Shown here one piece after another: positions 21,378 to 36,300 of a DNA stretch of 64,000 nt (position 1 is its first letter; every line of letters begins with the position of its first letter). The position numbers and the translations under genes were made by a program. The notes under the pieces are model-generated. The model saw nothing but the letters and a program-made list of their open reading frames with translations, made no database searches and was not told where the DNA came from. Source of the DNA: an uncultured Clostridia bacterium (lineage in GTDB: Bacteria > Bacillota > Clostridia > Christensenellales > UBA1242); NCBI GenBank assembly GCA_937896905.1, contig CALBOE010000006.1, forward strand, positions 186,001-250,000, in the 5' to 3' direction.

Positions 21378-24300
21378 TAACTTATTGTTATTGAGCCAGC
21401 ATTAACAGTTTCACTATTGCTTTCAGCTAAATGCAGTCTTACATTATTTCCTGCTAAGGTTACATTTACAGATTCAGTTAAATAGGTTGTTTTAGCATTT
21501 GGTGAGCCCGAATAATCTTTCTTTGGCGGGAATAATGAATATGCTGAATTTGCCCATTTTGACGGCTCTACGCTTAAATCGATTTTATATCTTGTGTATA
21601 TTTGATATTTTGCATTTGCAAGATATTTATTTGCATTTAAGTTTGTGTCTGTATTAGTATTTAGCAACTGTAGATTAATTTTTGTTAGCGCGTATTTATA
21701 AATTGCCATAGTTTCAGACTTAGAATACAATTCACTATTTTTTATTATATAATGATTGCTAACAAGGAAATATTGTACATTTGCATCAGTTGCACTATAT
21801 GATTCACCATCAAAGACATCCTTTAAATTGACTATGTAATAGTTTTTGTAACTGTTAAAGTTTGTTATAAAATTATTAATCTTAACATCTATTGCTGTTC
21901 CATGGAAATTATAGATGGTAAACGTTTCCTCTAACTCATCATCGTGAAGATAATGTTTTTCGTAAACATTTCCTTCACCATCAGTTAAAGGCCCCGCAAC
22001 ATAACCTCCATCATAATAATAGAATTTAGCAGTATGCTCTATAACCACATCCGTTTCGCTTGGTTCAGGTCTGTAAACATAATACTCATTTATACCTTGA
22101 ATTGGAGTTAGTTTATACGGATTGTGAGTGAATGAATATGGATATAGCGTTACAATAATATAATCCCCAGGCACTGGAGCACCATTTCCGCCTTTCCACT
22201 CGCCTTCACTCTCTTCTTGGGTTCCACTTGCTCGCTCAGCAAGTTGGAAGTTGGCTTGATGAGGAACATTTATTGTGTTGATGGTTGGATTACCCTCCTC
22301 ATCTACACCTGGCACCTCTTGAGTGGTGTAATAAGTTCTTGTAAAATAATCTACTCCAGGAGCCCCTCTGCCCGCACCCGATGTATAAGTTGCTTTAACT
22401 TGAATTGCTGGGGCGTTTGGATTTCCATAAGTTGTGTAGTATGGATTCTTCATATATCCATAGCCATAATAGTAGTTAATAGATGTAATTCCATTATCTA
22501 TAGTATAAACACCATTGCTTTCAGTGCCAGAGTCGGTTCTTACAAAGGTTCTGTCTTCTTCATATTCAACAGGAATTCCTATTTGCGAATAGAATGAAGA
22601 ATACCAACTTGCACCATTTACTGAATATGAGCCACCAGCATATTTGATGTTATTAATGCCGTTCAAATCATCATAAGTATATTCACCATTTTCATATTTC
22701 CCTCGAATGTAATATAATCCGTTGTAGGAATTTAATGAGTATTCGTTTTCTTCAAACTCTTCTTTTACGAATTTTTGAGTTGGATAATAACTAGAATCAA
22801 ATGCGTTATAGATGATATAATACACTCCACCTTTATAAATGTAGTATCTATGGCATCTAATGCCACTTCCATCTGCCAACTCATAGTGAGAAAGTGTTCC
22901 ATTTTCCTTAAAGACGGTTTTAACCTTTTCTGAACTTTCTTTTTTGTTAAATACGTCAGGTTCGCTTTCGTTACTGTCTTCTGTTATAAAGAAATGTTCA
23001 TAATAATCCGATGGTCTTTCAGAAGAATAAAGCATATAAATGGTTTCATCATACTCCAATGTTTGCTCTATTTGATAATCCATTATTCCATCTACATACC
23101 GAACTTCCCTACTATATGTTGAACTAATAAATCCAAAACTTTGGTTGCTTTTTTGCACCCAAACGTTTCTAGATGAAACATAGTTAATTGTGTGAATGGT
23201 AATCAAAGATACAAGGGCCAACACAGCTGTAAGTTTTCTATGGTTAGATGTAAATTTCACTATAAATCTACACGCAACCCTTAACACTTTAAATATACCT
23301 TTGGCAGCAAACTTTGCACCTTTAAATACAAGTTTTGCAACGCCGGCATAGCCTCCACTAACAAATATTGAGGCAATGGTTACAACAACACCTATACCCA
23401 ATACTAACCAGTAAAGGAAACTTTTTCCTTCTTTTGCCTGAGCAGCTCTTGCACTGTTGGTTATAACTCCATTAACCTCGAAAATGGAACCACTTGCTGG
23501 AAGGGTTGAAGTAATTGTTCCTAATCCTTCTAAATTAGACATGGATGAATTTTCATATATAACATCAAATATGAAATATGCGCTTTGCCCTAAATAATTG
23601 CCAATTCTATACACAACTCCTTTGACCTTGTCTGCAGTTTGATAATAACTAACTTGGTCTCCGCCTAATGTCCAGTGGGTATCATCCCACTTTCCATCTA
23701 CTCCCCATCTGAAATAGGTTAAACCTTGCATACCGTTTCCATGTTGCTTCTCTGGAGATAATATATCTATCGCCCTGTTGTCATTTGCATTAATGTATTG
23801 CACGCTAGTTGGAGGATCGGTAATACCCAAAATTGCTCCACACCACTGCCACCATTTGCCAACCTGTTCTTTTGGAGCCTCGGTGGCATAATTTCCATCT
23901 TCGTCGGTTACAATTGAAGCAAATCCCATTGCGGAATATAATGTTGCCGCACCAGGTTGCTCTTCATATACAGTAAAGCAAATATGGTCTTTGCCTCCTT
24001 CAAATGCCCCGCCAATTAGATAACCGGTAGAGCTAGTAGGATGTGCCAACAATGTTCGAGTTAACCCCAAATTGCCAATTGTGCCAACATGAGTAATTTT
24101 AGAAGCATCGTAAATTTCCGATATAGCCTCCCACTGTGCCCCATTGTTATTCTCTTGTGGCACAACTCTCATAAGAGATTTAAATGCCGTATAATCCTTA
24201 GCCCAACCTTTTGCCTCTGGATTTAATGGATTTGTGGCGTCATTGCCATAAATCTCTGCATCTCCAGTTGCCGAAATTAAGAAATTGTCTTTATTTACAT

Positions 24301-27300
24301 AATAAGCTTGGGCTTGCAAACTAATGGCATTTTCATCTTTCATTGCCTCTTCTTCAATAGAATATGATGTGTCGCCGTCAACATAGTTGCTATTCATAAT
24401 TGTATTAACTGTAAATGGGAATTCATGATACCCTAAAACTGTAACATCTTCACCTACGGTGTAAATTGAACCATTCCCTCCAGTGTCCTTAACTTTTAAC
24501 AAACCAACCAGTCCGCCAACGTTTGTTGCCTTATCTTCATCTTCTGCCACCTTAACATTGGTTGCATCAATATAGCTTTTTGCAGCATCTGAATTTCCGT
24601 ATGTTGCACCCATATTGCCTTCTAATTTACCAATTAATCCGCCAATGTAGTAAGAATTCTTTGTGTGGATTGTTATTTTGCTGCCCGTTGACATTGCGCT
24701 TACGTTTCCAACAATTTTACCGAACAATCCGCCCACGTACATACCAGTGATGTCAACATTCTTTTGAACTTCTAAATCGCCACCCTGGTATCTTATTCCC
24801 AATTCTTTGTCTTGTGTTAGGCATTCAATTCCGCCTGCCACACCTCCAACATTGTATGCTCCAGTAACGCTTGTTACAACGGCTTGCCCATTTTTATCCT
24901 TGTTAGAAACAAGTTTTGGAGTTTTGAATAAGTTATCTGTTCCACAATCGTAGAAACCATAGAACGTACCAACATTTACACCAACAGAGGCTTCCACTTC
25001 TGCCAACATCTTGTTAGTTTCGTTTGGAATAAATTTCATAGTTCCAACAAATCCGCCAATACCTGTGTTAAGCTTATTGAAATCAACCTTTTCAATACCA
25101 GATATCGAAATAACCGTTGTAGGCTGCTCGGAGATGTTTTTATATTCTGTCATTAGGTTGGATATTGTTGAAATAACCGGAGAAGTAACTTCCAGAATAA
25201 ACGCTCTGCCCGCATCCATAGTTCCCGCACCCTGTATGCTTACAACATCTCTGCCATTATTGCTTACATCTCCTTCATTTGCAGTTCCTATACTTACATT
25301 GATTACGTTGTTGTTTGCCGAGTTTGTTTTGGAAGTTGACCCAGCAAATCCGCCAACGGAAGTTGGGAAAATGAAGTTTATTGTTTCTTTCATGTTGAAT
25401 TTTTTGCTGTTATATTCAATTGGAGTTTCATGGTAAGTGATTGTTGAACTTTGAATTGTTGTTGCAACAATTCCGTTTGTAATAACATTACCATTAATGT
25501 CTTCAGTTTTCTTCACGTTAACAACACAGTTTTCCACTATGCTGCTACCACTAAAGTATCCTGTAAATCCACCAACGTTGCTGTTTCCATACAAATTTTC
25601 AACTTCACATAAAACATTTTTAAAACTTCCAGATAGAATGCTGCCCACAACTCCACCAACATTGAACAAGCCGTAAACATTTCCTGCTGTTGCGCACTTA
25701 TCGTCTTCGTTTTCTAAATTGAGTGAATAGTATGTGGTGGTTGCTTCCCACTCTGCCGCTGGAACATAATCAACTCCAGATTTAGTAAAGAATTTTCCTA
25801 TTTCGAATTGTGCTTCTGTTATTCTAGAAGCCGCTTCGGTAAATGGCAAATCATTTTCGAAATTCACCTTAATTGCAAGCCCAATAACTCCACCAACGTT
25901 TTGATACCCTTCAACATCTGCTGTGTTAATGGCATTGGTTAAAGTGATAATTTCGTCTGTTGCAATATTTTTACCAGTGCATCCAATAATTCCGCCAACA
26001 TTAACAGCTTTTATGAATGTATAATGATAACCTTCGTTTAAATATGCATATGCGTCATCTTGAATTTCGCTCCATGCTTGAATTTTGGATTTTAAGTCTG
26101 TTATAAAATCGTGTTCTATTAAAGAGGTTTCATCTCTACCTTCTGCATGGTAGCTAATATCCGCATCATTTCTAACATTTGCTATTGTTATGTTTTTAGC
26201 ATCTGTAAATCCAATAACTCCACCAACATTATTAATTGTTGCACCGCCTTGGTTATTAACAAGGCCTAAACTAATTTTATTTCTGTTAACAATCGTCACT
26301 GGTTCGTCATTTTCATCAATATATTCGAAACTGCAACCAAGTTTACCAACCAAACCGCCCCAATTGTTGAAGCCTCCTTCTGGTGCTGTAATGTCATATC
26401 TGGTTGCCAACTCTGCCCAGCCATTTTCTGCCTTATCGCATAGGAAGTTCCAAATTGTTCTTTCTTCGTCTTCGCTTGCTGGAACAGTTTCTTCTTGTTT
26501 TGCAATTTTTGGCATGGCTTCACAATAACCAAATGCGCCACCAACGTTGTTTATTCCATGGAGTTTAATTCCTTCCATGGTTTCTGTTTGCAAGTTGAAC
26601 AATCCGCCAGAGAAATATCCAACCAGTCCACCTAAGTTATACGCCTTTGTTTCGGCATCTTCGGTTTTAATTGCAACACTAATGTGCTTAAATTCACTTG
26701 CTGTTGTTGCAATAGAAGTTTGTCGTTCGGCCATATATCCAGCCAAAACGCCATATCCTTGAACTTGATCCTTGCCTTCAGATCCCCATTGTTCTTCTGT
26801 CTCTTTAGGAACTGTTATAAGAACTCTTAACAAGTTCTCTTCTTCTCCTTGCATTAAAACATTATTAACTTGAAGATTTCCACCTGTTAAGCTAGCAGCC
26901 AACATGCCAAACTGCTTGGTTTTTAAGCGAATTGTTTTATCTTCTTCCGCGCCATCTTGGCTTGGCATTTCTACCACCAGATTGTTAATTGTTAAATTGC
27001 CTGTAACTTGCGCAACAACAAACCCAACTTTGTTTGCCTCAATTGCACCTGCAAGTTTAACAGATATTCCTGTTTCCAAACCAATATTGCCACCATTACA
27101 CAAGGCAGCAACACCGCCATAGGTATTTGCTCTAACATCAATGTCGTCGTCCTCTGTTGACTCTGCAACAACCGTTCTAACATTGATTCCATCAATTGCA
27201 CATGAAGCGCTCATTCTGCCAATGATGCCGCCAAGGTGAGCACTGTTTATGTTCGCATCCATGCAGGTTATGGTGGTCATTTTTTCTTCGCCATCTTTGG

Positions 27301-30300
27301 TTCCTAATAATGTGCCACCTTCCATGTTGCCAATTAATCCTCCCACATACGATTTCTCGCTTGCAGTTATGGATATTGCCATATGGCTGGAATCTAATTT
27401 TACCACAGTTTCGTCATCACCTGACATTTTTCCTGCAATCAAACCAACATAAGAGGTGTTGCCTCCACCGCCTTCACTTCCTGTTTGAATCAGTTTTACC
27501 AAGTTGGTGATATTTTCACCATCAACTTTTGCTGTTTTAATTTGCTTAATTTCAACAGAGCCCGAAAGGTTTCCTAACAAACCGCCAAATGCGTTGTTCT
27601 CTTCTAGAGCTCCTGTAACTTCAGTTGTGCTGTTGTCGGTTTCCGATTCAATAAATTCAATGTTTTGAATTGTTGAATTGTCACCTTCTAAAGTTCCCCC
27701 AATAGCGCCCGAATTTAACAAATTGTAAAAATTGCCAAATTTTAGGTTAAGGATATGAACTTTTCCCATATTGTCTAGCAAACCAAACCCTTCCAAATTT
27801 TGAATTGTGCAAGCGTTTTCTGTGTTTGCCGGAACCTCTGTTAATGTTTTGGTTGTAAACCCTTTGTTAGACATGAATCTTCCATTAAATCCAACAGTTG
27901 GGCCTGCCAAAAATTCTGTTTTGTTTTCTTCAGCTCCTGGAACATAATTGCCCCAATTAATAAACTTGTTTTGTTCCTGTGCATTTGATTGCGAACCATT
28001 GATATCGTAAATTAATAGGTAATTTAGTCCCCTTGCTCCATCTTCTGAGCTTAACAAACCTTGAACTGCGCTTAAAACTCCCAAATTAGGAATTTTATAA
28101 ACCACTCTTAATTCGTCTAACGTCATTGAAGGCTGCAAGTTGGTTGAATCAGCAAATCCTGTTCCTGTAAACAACTCATATTCCATTTCATTAACTGGCT
28201 TAAGTTCGCCGTTTGCCGCACAAATCTTATTAAACGAATACATAGGATATCCATAGTTGTATCCAAACGATGGATTTACATAAGAAAGCGTTCCATCTTG
28301 TGCAAGTTCTGTTGAATTGTCTATAACAAACATACCCGTTGTTTCGTCTTCGCTAACAACAGTTGTCCAACCAGATCCTATAAGTTTGCTGTGCCTCATT
28401 AAGTTCACGGTTGAGGTTTTGGAAAGAACATATTGTCGTTCAGAAGTTTCTGATCCGTCAACTTTGTAATAGGCCACAACATCTTCTGTTATTTGTAAAT
28501 CTGCCAACTCATCAACAAAGTTATTTAATCCATTAAACGCTTGAAGTTGAACTGTTGCAAAACTTCCAAATTCTCCCACACTAGCAAGTGTACCAGCCAT
28601 ATAGGTGTTGTAAACATAATATTTAGTTTCTTGGCTTTCTGCCTGAACAAATATTCCGCCAACTGCAGAACCAGTTGTGTTGCCAAGATATCCTGTGAAA
28701 TAGCAAGAATTAAGTTTTGCACCATCTTGCATAAATCCCACCAATCCGCCAATTGTTCCAGTTTCTAGAATTTCGGTGTTTGCATAAGAGTTGCTAATCA
28801 ATCCTGCATTTAGTCCAACCAAAACACCAGATCTATCCACTGTAATCATTCTTAATCTGTTGCCAGAAACTGAAGAGTTGAAAATAACTCCCTCATTAAA
28901 CCCTGCAACAAACCCAAATGCTTGCACAGATGCTTGAACACTTAAATCTACGGATATATCTTTATCTTCTGCCACATTTAAGTTTATGTTAAAGTTAGAT
29001 ACAGCTGAATGTTTTCCAATGGTTGCAAACATTCCCTTGTTGCCACCATCGCTCTCAAGCGAACTCACGTCAAGTTCATACACTTTTTCGCTTCCAATAA
29101 TAATTCCATTTAAATTCTTTGCTCCAAATTTTAACTTAGAAAGGTTGTTTGAAAGAATGTAATACGCAAACTTATTATCAAACATTGTGTTGTCTGTTTC
29201 GGTTAAAACTTTAGGGTTTAAAGACGAGCCCATTTCAAAATCTTCTAACCCGTTAAATGTGGTTATACGCCCCATATTAGAAAGTTTGTATTTTAAACTT
29301 GCAACACAAGGAAGCGATGATGCACCAAAACTTAGCCAACCATTTTCTTCTGTGAATTCTGTTTGCCAAACATTTGTTTTTGCAAATGTGTATGTAGATA
29401 GATTCGTTCCAAGGTTGCTGGCTTCTTCGTTTAATGCCAAATCGGTTGAATAATAGGTTTCATTAACCGCCGAAAATTCACTGTCGGTTGCCCCTTCTTG
29501 AGGCCTATTATCTATTATTTCACCGCACAATGCGCCTAATTTCGCAACCGGAATAACGTTATACCCCAATCCATCTGCAATAATAGAAACTGTGGAGAAG
29601 GCTCTGTTGCTGCTTAATGTTTTAATTAAACCGCCAAAGCCACCAACGTATATTTTTGTGCCAGACAATTCCACTTCTGGATTTTCGCCATCAAGTGTAA
29701 CTGGCGCATCTGCAGTTATTGGCACAATTTTGCCCGCAGAAACTGCATTGTTTGCAACAAGGTTAACAGCTCCTTCTTTTCCAGAACCCACAAAGCCACC
29801 AACGTATAGTTTTGATGTGCCAGTTGAGCTTTCGCCAACACTTGGAGTTCCAATTGTTATATCTGCCAAAGTTGTTACGTCTAGCACAGAAACTTGTGCA
29901 CTAATGCCATCTTTGCCTAACGCCAAACCCACTGCGCCACCTGCGTAAATTGTTGAAATTTGTGCCCTACTTTCTTCGCCACTGCCCAACTCTGATTCGC
30001 TGGTTATAAATCCATCTAAAATTGTTTGAACAAAGGTTGCCTCTCCATAAGTTTGAGCAGCACCAATTGCCACGTTTAAATTAGCAATGTTAAGTTGCTC
30101 GTTTTCTAGAGCAAGGTTAATTTCAGCATAAACCACATTCTTTTCAAGTGCGTAGGTTGTATCTAACAAACCAACCAACCCCCCAACATTGGTTACGCTT
30201 TCCGTGTTTCCAGATAACTGCAGTTTTGTATACATACTAGCATCTGCAATTCTGCTATTCACTGCATATCCAACAAAGCCACCCAAATAATGCTCTGTAG

Positions 30301-33300
30301 CTGCTCCATTAAGATTAATTTTTAAATTTGTTTTTGTGCTTTTTGCGCCATTTCGCACATTAGACACAGCTAAGTTTTCTGCCCTACCAACAACTGCACC
30401 AACGTAGTTATAAGTTCCTTCCTGTTCTGCCAATGTTACATTTAACATTAAGTCTTTTGGCTCGCCATTGCTTATACCAATGTTCGAATCATAAATTTCT
30501 GGCACTCTGTTAACATTTTCTTGGTTAATTCCAGAAATTCCAGATTGTTCAGCATTAAAGTTTTGATAAGCCAAATCTCCAGCCATTGCTCCAACGGCCA
30601 CACTGTTATCTGTCCCTTGCTTTTTAAGCAGAATGTTTGCGTTTATATTATAGTTACAATTTGTGATATATGAATTATAACCCCTTGCAACAATTCCGCC
30701 AAAACCAGATATTGGGTGGTTTGTGCAGTTTACAAGATTTCCATTTAATTGCTCTATGCTTACTGTTATTGAAGTGAAAGTTGAAGCACTGTCGAAACAG
30801 GTTACGCCACCAATATCGGTGATTGCACTGTTGCCAACCAGAATTGCTCCTCTTTGGTTGTCAACATCTGTCCAACACCATTCAAGGTTAGCCATTATTG
30901 CGCCCTCTGTGCTTTTAAACAAGCCCGCACTGCCAGGATTATTTGCAACAACGCTCAACCCAGAAATTTTTGGTGTGCCTTGCCCAACTAGAGGTTCCCC
31001 AATTAACATTCCAGAGAAGTTAACGTCAAACACATAGTTAGAGTTGCGTTTAATCCAACTAGAAAGATTCATATCTTTAACAACTTTGTATTTGCGGTTT
31101 GGATATTTTATTAGCATATCCCAATCGAACGCATCGTCAATAATATAAAAATCTTCTTCAGCATCTTTCTTTAAAAGTGGGAAGTATTTTTCACTGTTGC
31201 AATCCCAATACTTGTTCATTTCCCACATGTTAAACACTTTGTTAAATTCTGCTTGTTGTTCTTCTTTTGCGGTTAGGTCATATAAACTCTTTAACCTTAT
31301 GCTCTGCGCTTCTTCTATGTTGTTATTGGTTATGAAGTTAGCAGATAAAGCATTACCGCCAATTGTTCCATAGTAAACCGTGTTCCAACCAGATTTACTT
31401 GTAAGCGCATTTTCTTTGCTTTGGCCAACAACATATTCATAACGCCCAAAGTTTGTGTTGTGTTCTTCAATTTCGTTCATAACTTTAATGTCGGTTATAA
31501 CAGTAGCGAACGCACGTTGAATATCTGTTGTTATAACGCTGTTAAAGTTAAGTTCGTCTTTGTACCTATCCATTGAGGTTAACACATCAATGTAGTTGCT
31601 TATAATTGTGTCTTGTTCGTTGCTTGCATATGCCACACCAATCAAGCCGCCAACGTTTTCATAGAAAGTTTTGCCAGTTACTGTTTTTGGAGATAAATAT
31701 GGCACAGCATAAGAATATGCAACTTGAGATGCCACACTGTTACCAATTAAGCCACCAACATATTTTCCAGAATAGAACCCAGCTTTGCTGTAGCAAGAAT
31801 CAATTTTAGTGTTAATGCCAATACCAATTAAACCGCCAGCGTAATTATAACCTTCAATTAAGGCAATATTGCCCGCTTCTTCTGTGTTTAAAGCCGCAGT
31901 TAATGCATCGTTACCAGAAACATCAATAACATATTTACCAATTGTTGTGTCGTAAGTATATTGGTCGTCTTCCAAAGCGGTAACTTGGCTGGCTTCCATT
32001 TTGCCCAAATAAACGCCAAACAATCCGCCAACCGCCATTTGGCCTGCAATTCTATTAGTTTCGCCAACATTATATTTTAATCTAACAGCCGAAACGTGTT
32101 CGCTAGCATATCCGGCAATTCCGCCTGCATAATCTGCCATAACGTTACCCATTCCCGCTGGTGAAGCAGTCATTTCGTGGCCATTAATTGTTATGTAACT
32201 TAAATTGAAGTTGTTTCTTTCACGTGGAGTTATGTCCATAACACCAACAATACCGCCCGCATAGGAAAGTTTTGTTAAATATGTGTCGTAATCCATTCCT
32301 GCCACGGAAGAATAGTTCTGTTTAGAATGATATAAATAGTAATATTCGCTTGTTGCGTTGGCATTTGCACTAACGTTAGATGTTATGCCAGAAATAACCG
32401 ATTTCCCGGTTACCAAGCCAGCAAGCGCACCAACAAAGTTTTTGCCATTAATTGTTGTGCTGCCACCATTTAAATTAACATTAATAACAACACTGTTATT
32501 CATTCTTCCAGCCAAACCGCCAGAGTACTGAACGTTTGCCGAACTGAACGACCCATTTGTAAAATGCAAGTTAACATTTTTAATATATGCAGTTTCAACA
32601 TTAGCAAATAAACCTAAAGATTTTTCAACCGATTCGCCAACGTCTAGCAAAATGCCTTTAATGTCTAAGCCATTACCTTCTAAACTTGTTATAGCGGTTG
32701 AAGATCCAAAGGTAAATTCTCTTCTTGTTTTAATTGCAGTTTTATCACTTTCAAAGTCGATGTCGTTAACAATTCTGTAATATCCAGAAACAGAATTAGA
32801 ATTGCCTTTGCTTGTTAAAATGTTGTTGAAATCGTCAACCGAAGTGATAATTTGTGGGTTAAATTTGCTTCCTAAATTATAGCCAGCATAATTATCTACT
32901 ACAGCATAATGATAGACATCTTTGCCATCGGCATCTTGTTTTGCAATGTAACGATAAGAGTGTGCAACATTGTTTGCATTGCTTAATTCTGGAAGAATTA
33001 CGTATTGCTTTTTGTTGTTATAGTAACTCCAAATGCCTTGTTCGCGTTCTTCCGAAGAGTTACTTAAAACAAACACAAAGTTAAGCAAGTTTTCGGAATT
33101 TGTTATGTTTTCTGTGTTAAGCCCTTTTGCTTGGTGCTTATCAGCTTCTTGCTTAACAATAAGGTTATCCACAGAATAATAGTAGCAATTTTCTAGCGTT
33201 CCAAACGATAGCAATTCATCAGCTTCGCTTACGCCCACAAAAGGTTGTTCGCTGGCGTCATTTTCTGCGTGTTTTGCGTTAAGAATATTTGCAGCATAGG

Positions 33301-36300
33301 ACTGAGCAATAATTCCGCTTTGTGCATTGTTATACACAAATCCTGCAACATAAGCAGAATTAGAAGTTAGTGGTACGTTTGTGAAGCAGTTATCCACATT
33401 TGCACTGTTTAAATACACAAACCCTGCAACATTACCATTGCTTTTTGCTTCAATTTGAACGCTTCCGCTTGCCCTTGGTGTTAAAGAAGAAATTGTATTT
33501 TCATCACCTTTAACATAAGAATATGAAATCCTACCCTTTCCAGAGTTTTCTGCTGCAAAGCCAGCAGTTTTGCTTGAACCTGAAACTGCTGAATGGTTTG
33601 CAAGCGTGGTGTTTGCAACATAGCAGCCAGAAATTTTACCAGTGTTTTCACCAACAAAGCCACCCGCAATTCCAACAAATCCTTGGTTAGAAGCATCGCC
33701 TAACGTAAAGGTTAAGTTAGAGCCATATTTGGTTGTTGTGTATTGTTTTGTGTCGGTTACATTTAGCTTGGTAAATTCTTTTCTGCCAACACGAGAATTT
33801 GTTATTATGCTGCTTTCGCCTTGGTTAACACCAACAAGTCCACCAAACACAACATTGGTGTTAGTGTTGTTATCCACCAAAATTTTAACTTCAGCATTTC
33901 TGTTGCTTAAATTTAAAACGTCACAGTTATAAATTAATCCACCGTTGTTTCGCCCAACCAAACCACCAAATGTGATATTTGTAAATTCGTTGTTTGTAAA
34001 CTGAATTGGGTTTGAGAACCCGCTGTAATCCACAACAACGTTATATAACAATGTTGGCTGTTCAACCCCATCGCTAACTTGTGTGCCTTGGTCGGTTATT
34101 GGCACATACGTAGAAATGCTGGAGAATAGGCCATATTCTGTAATGTTAGTATCTATAGCAAAACTGTTAATTTTAATTATTTTATTGTTACCATCTAAAC
34201 TTCCAATTTTAACATTAATTGGTGTTAGGTTTTCTAGTGTTATGTCGTTCATCAAAACATAATGTGCACCTTCGCTTAGCAAGCAATTTCCGTTTTCGTC
34301 AAAAATGTCGTTAACTGTGTATAAAGGAATTCCATCTTCACGAGTTTCACTTGCAAAAACGTTAAGCTTAAACGCAAAGTTAATAACGTACTGCAATGTG
34401 CTTGCGCTGGACGCGCCAAATGTTAGTTCATAAACGCCATCTTTGTTGGCATCTTCATAACCAAAATGCACCGTAAACCCAATGTAGCCATTATATTTAG
34501 AATTACCACTTATAGTAATAATGTTATTATTAATAGTGTCAAAGGTAAATTCTGCGTGCTCGCTTAAAGGCTTGCCGTCTGCACAGATGAAAAGTTCAAA
34601 TAGTTTTGTTTCGTCAAACAACGCTTCTTTTCCTGCAACCTTTTCAACAAGAATGTTAAATATTTCACTGCTGTAATCTTTAAGGTTGTTATCTGTTTCG
34701 AAAGCAAAAGTTAAAGATTTTTGCTTGTTAATGTGAATGTTAACTTCGTTGTTAGAAACATTTGCAAGTTTAACCGTTGTTGCATTCAACAAATAGTTGG
34801 TTGGGTGCAAAATTAATCTGCTTGATTCACTCACAGTTATGTCGTCTTCAGTAATAAGTGCCATTGAAACGCCAACCGCAAATGCTGCAGGCAAATCTGT
34901 TCCCACTGTTATTTTTAACGAAATGGTAAACGAACCATCGCCATTTGGTTTAAGGTTTGAAATGTTGTTTAACAACCTGTAACTAACAAACTGGCTTATA
35001 TCTTCATTAATTAATTTAGTTGCAGCTCCGCCGTTTGCAGCAACACCATCTAGGCGATAGCCACCTTGGCCATTGTTTAAGGAATTATCCCACACAACCC
35101 AATTAAAGCTAATGGCTGGGTTTGCATTAAATTCATAGCCGTAAATTTTAATTTGAAGTTCGTTGTTATAGGTGTTTGTTTGAACAAGATATTCTTTAAC
35201 CGTTTCGCCCGTTTCGCTGTTTGTGGTTTGACCAATGTAGTGCCCATTATAAGAAATGTCCGCACCTGGCAAATATTTGGTTATAAGTGTTTTTGTTGAA
35301 GTTTTAACAGCGCCAGAAGCGGTTGTAACTTCTAAATTTGCTTTTAACGTGCCAGAAAGCCCAACAAATTTATCCACCATTGTGTGAACATAAATCACAC
35401 CGTTATAAGATTTATTGCCAAACTCGTCTATTGCCGAAACTTTTTCCAACCTAATTCCGTTTTCAACTTCTTCATTTCTTGGATAGATTGTGTGATATTT
35501 TCCAGTTTGAGCATTAAATAGCAATTGTTCAAACTTAATTTGAACATTTCTGCCCAAATCTGGCACAAACAAACTTGTGCTAGTTAATTCTGCGTTAATT
35601 ATGTTGGAATAGCTTGGTTCTAGGTAAATAACCATAACGCCACCCAATCCGCCAGGTGAAATTATAGATGTTTCTGTTGCGTTGCTAGAAATTAAAGTTG
35701 TTAAGTTGTTTTGTGCGCTGGAACTAATTGCCGTGTAGTTCTCTATTCTAATTGTAGAAACTTCGGTTGGTTTTAGAGTTAATGAAATGCTATCTGCAAT
35801 TGTATTATCGCTAACAGCATAAACCGTAATATTAAACTCTATTTCGTTTTCAATAAACCTATAATTATGTTCATTCTTTAAGCCCATTGAAATTCCATAG
35901 GCATAACCAACAATTTGCCCCGAAACTTTAATTGCCTTGTAGTTAACTGCAAAGTTAAATAAATCTATTGCAAAATCCACATCTGCATTTCTCATTAGGG
36001 TTACAAGTTCACTTTCGCCCCTTATAACGTCTGCCCTTAACTCAATGCTGTCCTTATTTTTTTCGTTAAGCACCAATCGGTTGCCTATGTAGTTTGCATC
36101 AGTTATTGTTATAACTTCCTGTTCAATGCTTGAATTAACAAAGCCTGTGTAAAGATTTGCCGTAAAGTTTACATTTGAATTTGTTGTAATTTCATAATCG
36201 GCACCGTCTATTTCAATGCTGGTTGCAGATTTAGTTATTATCACTCTCAAAGTTGTGCTTTCAAGTTCAATCCATTGTTCCGCCTTTCCTAAATATCCGC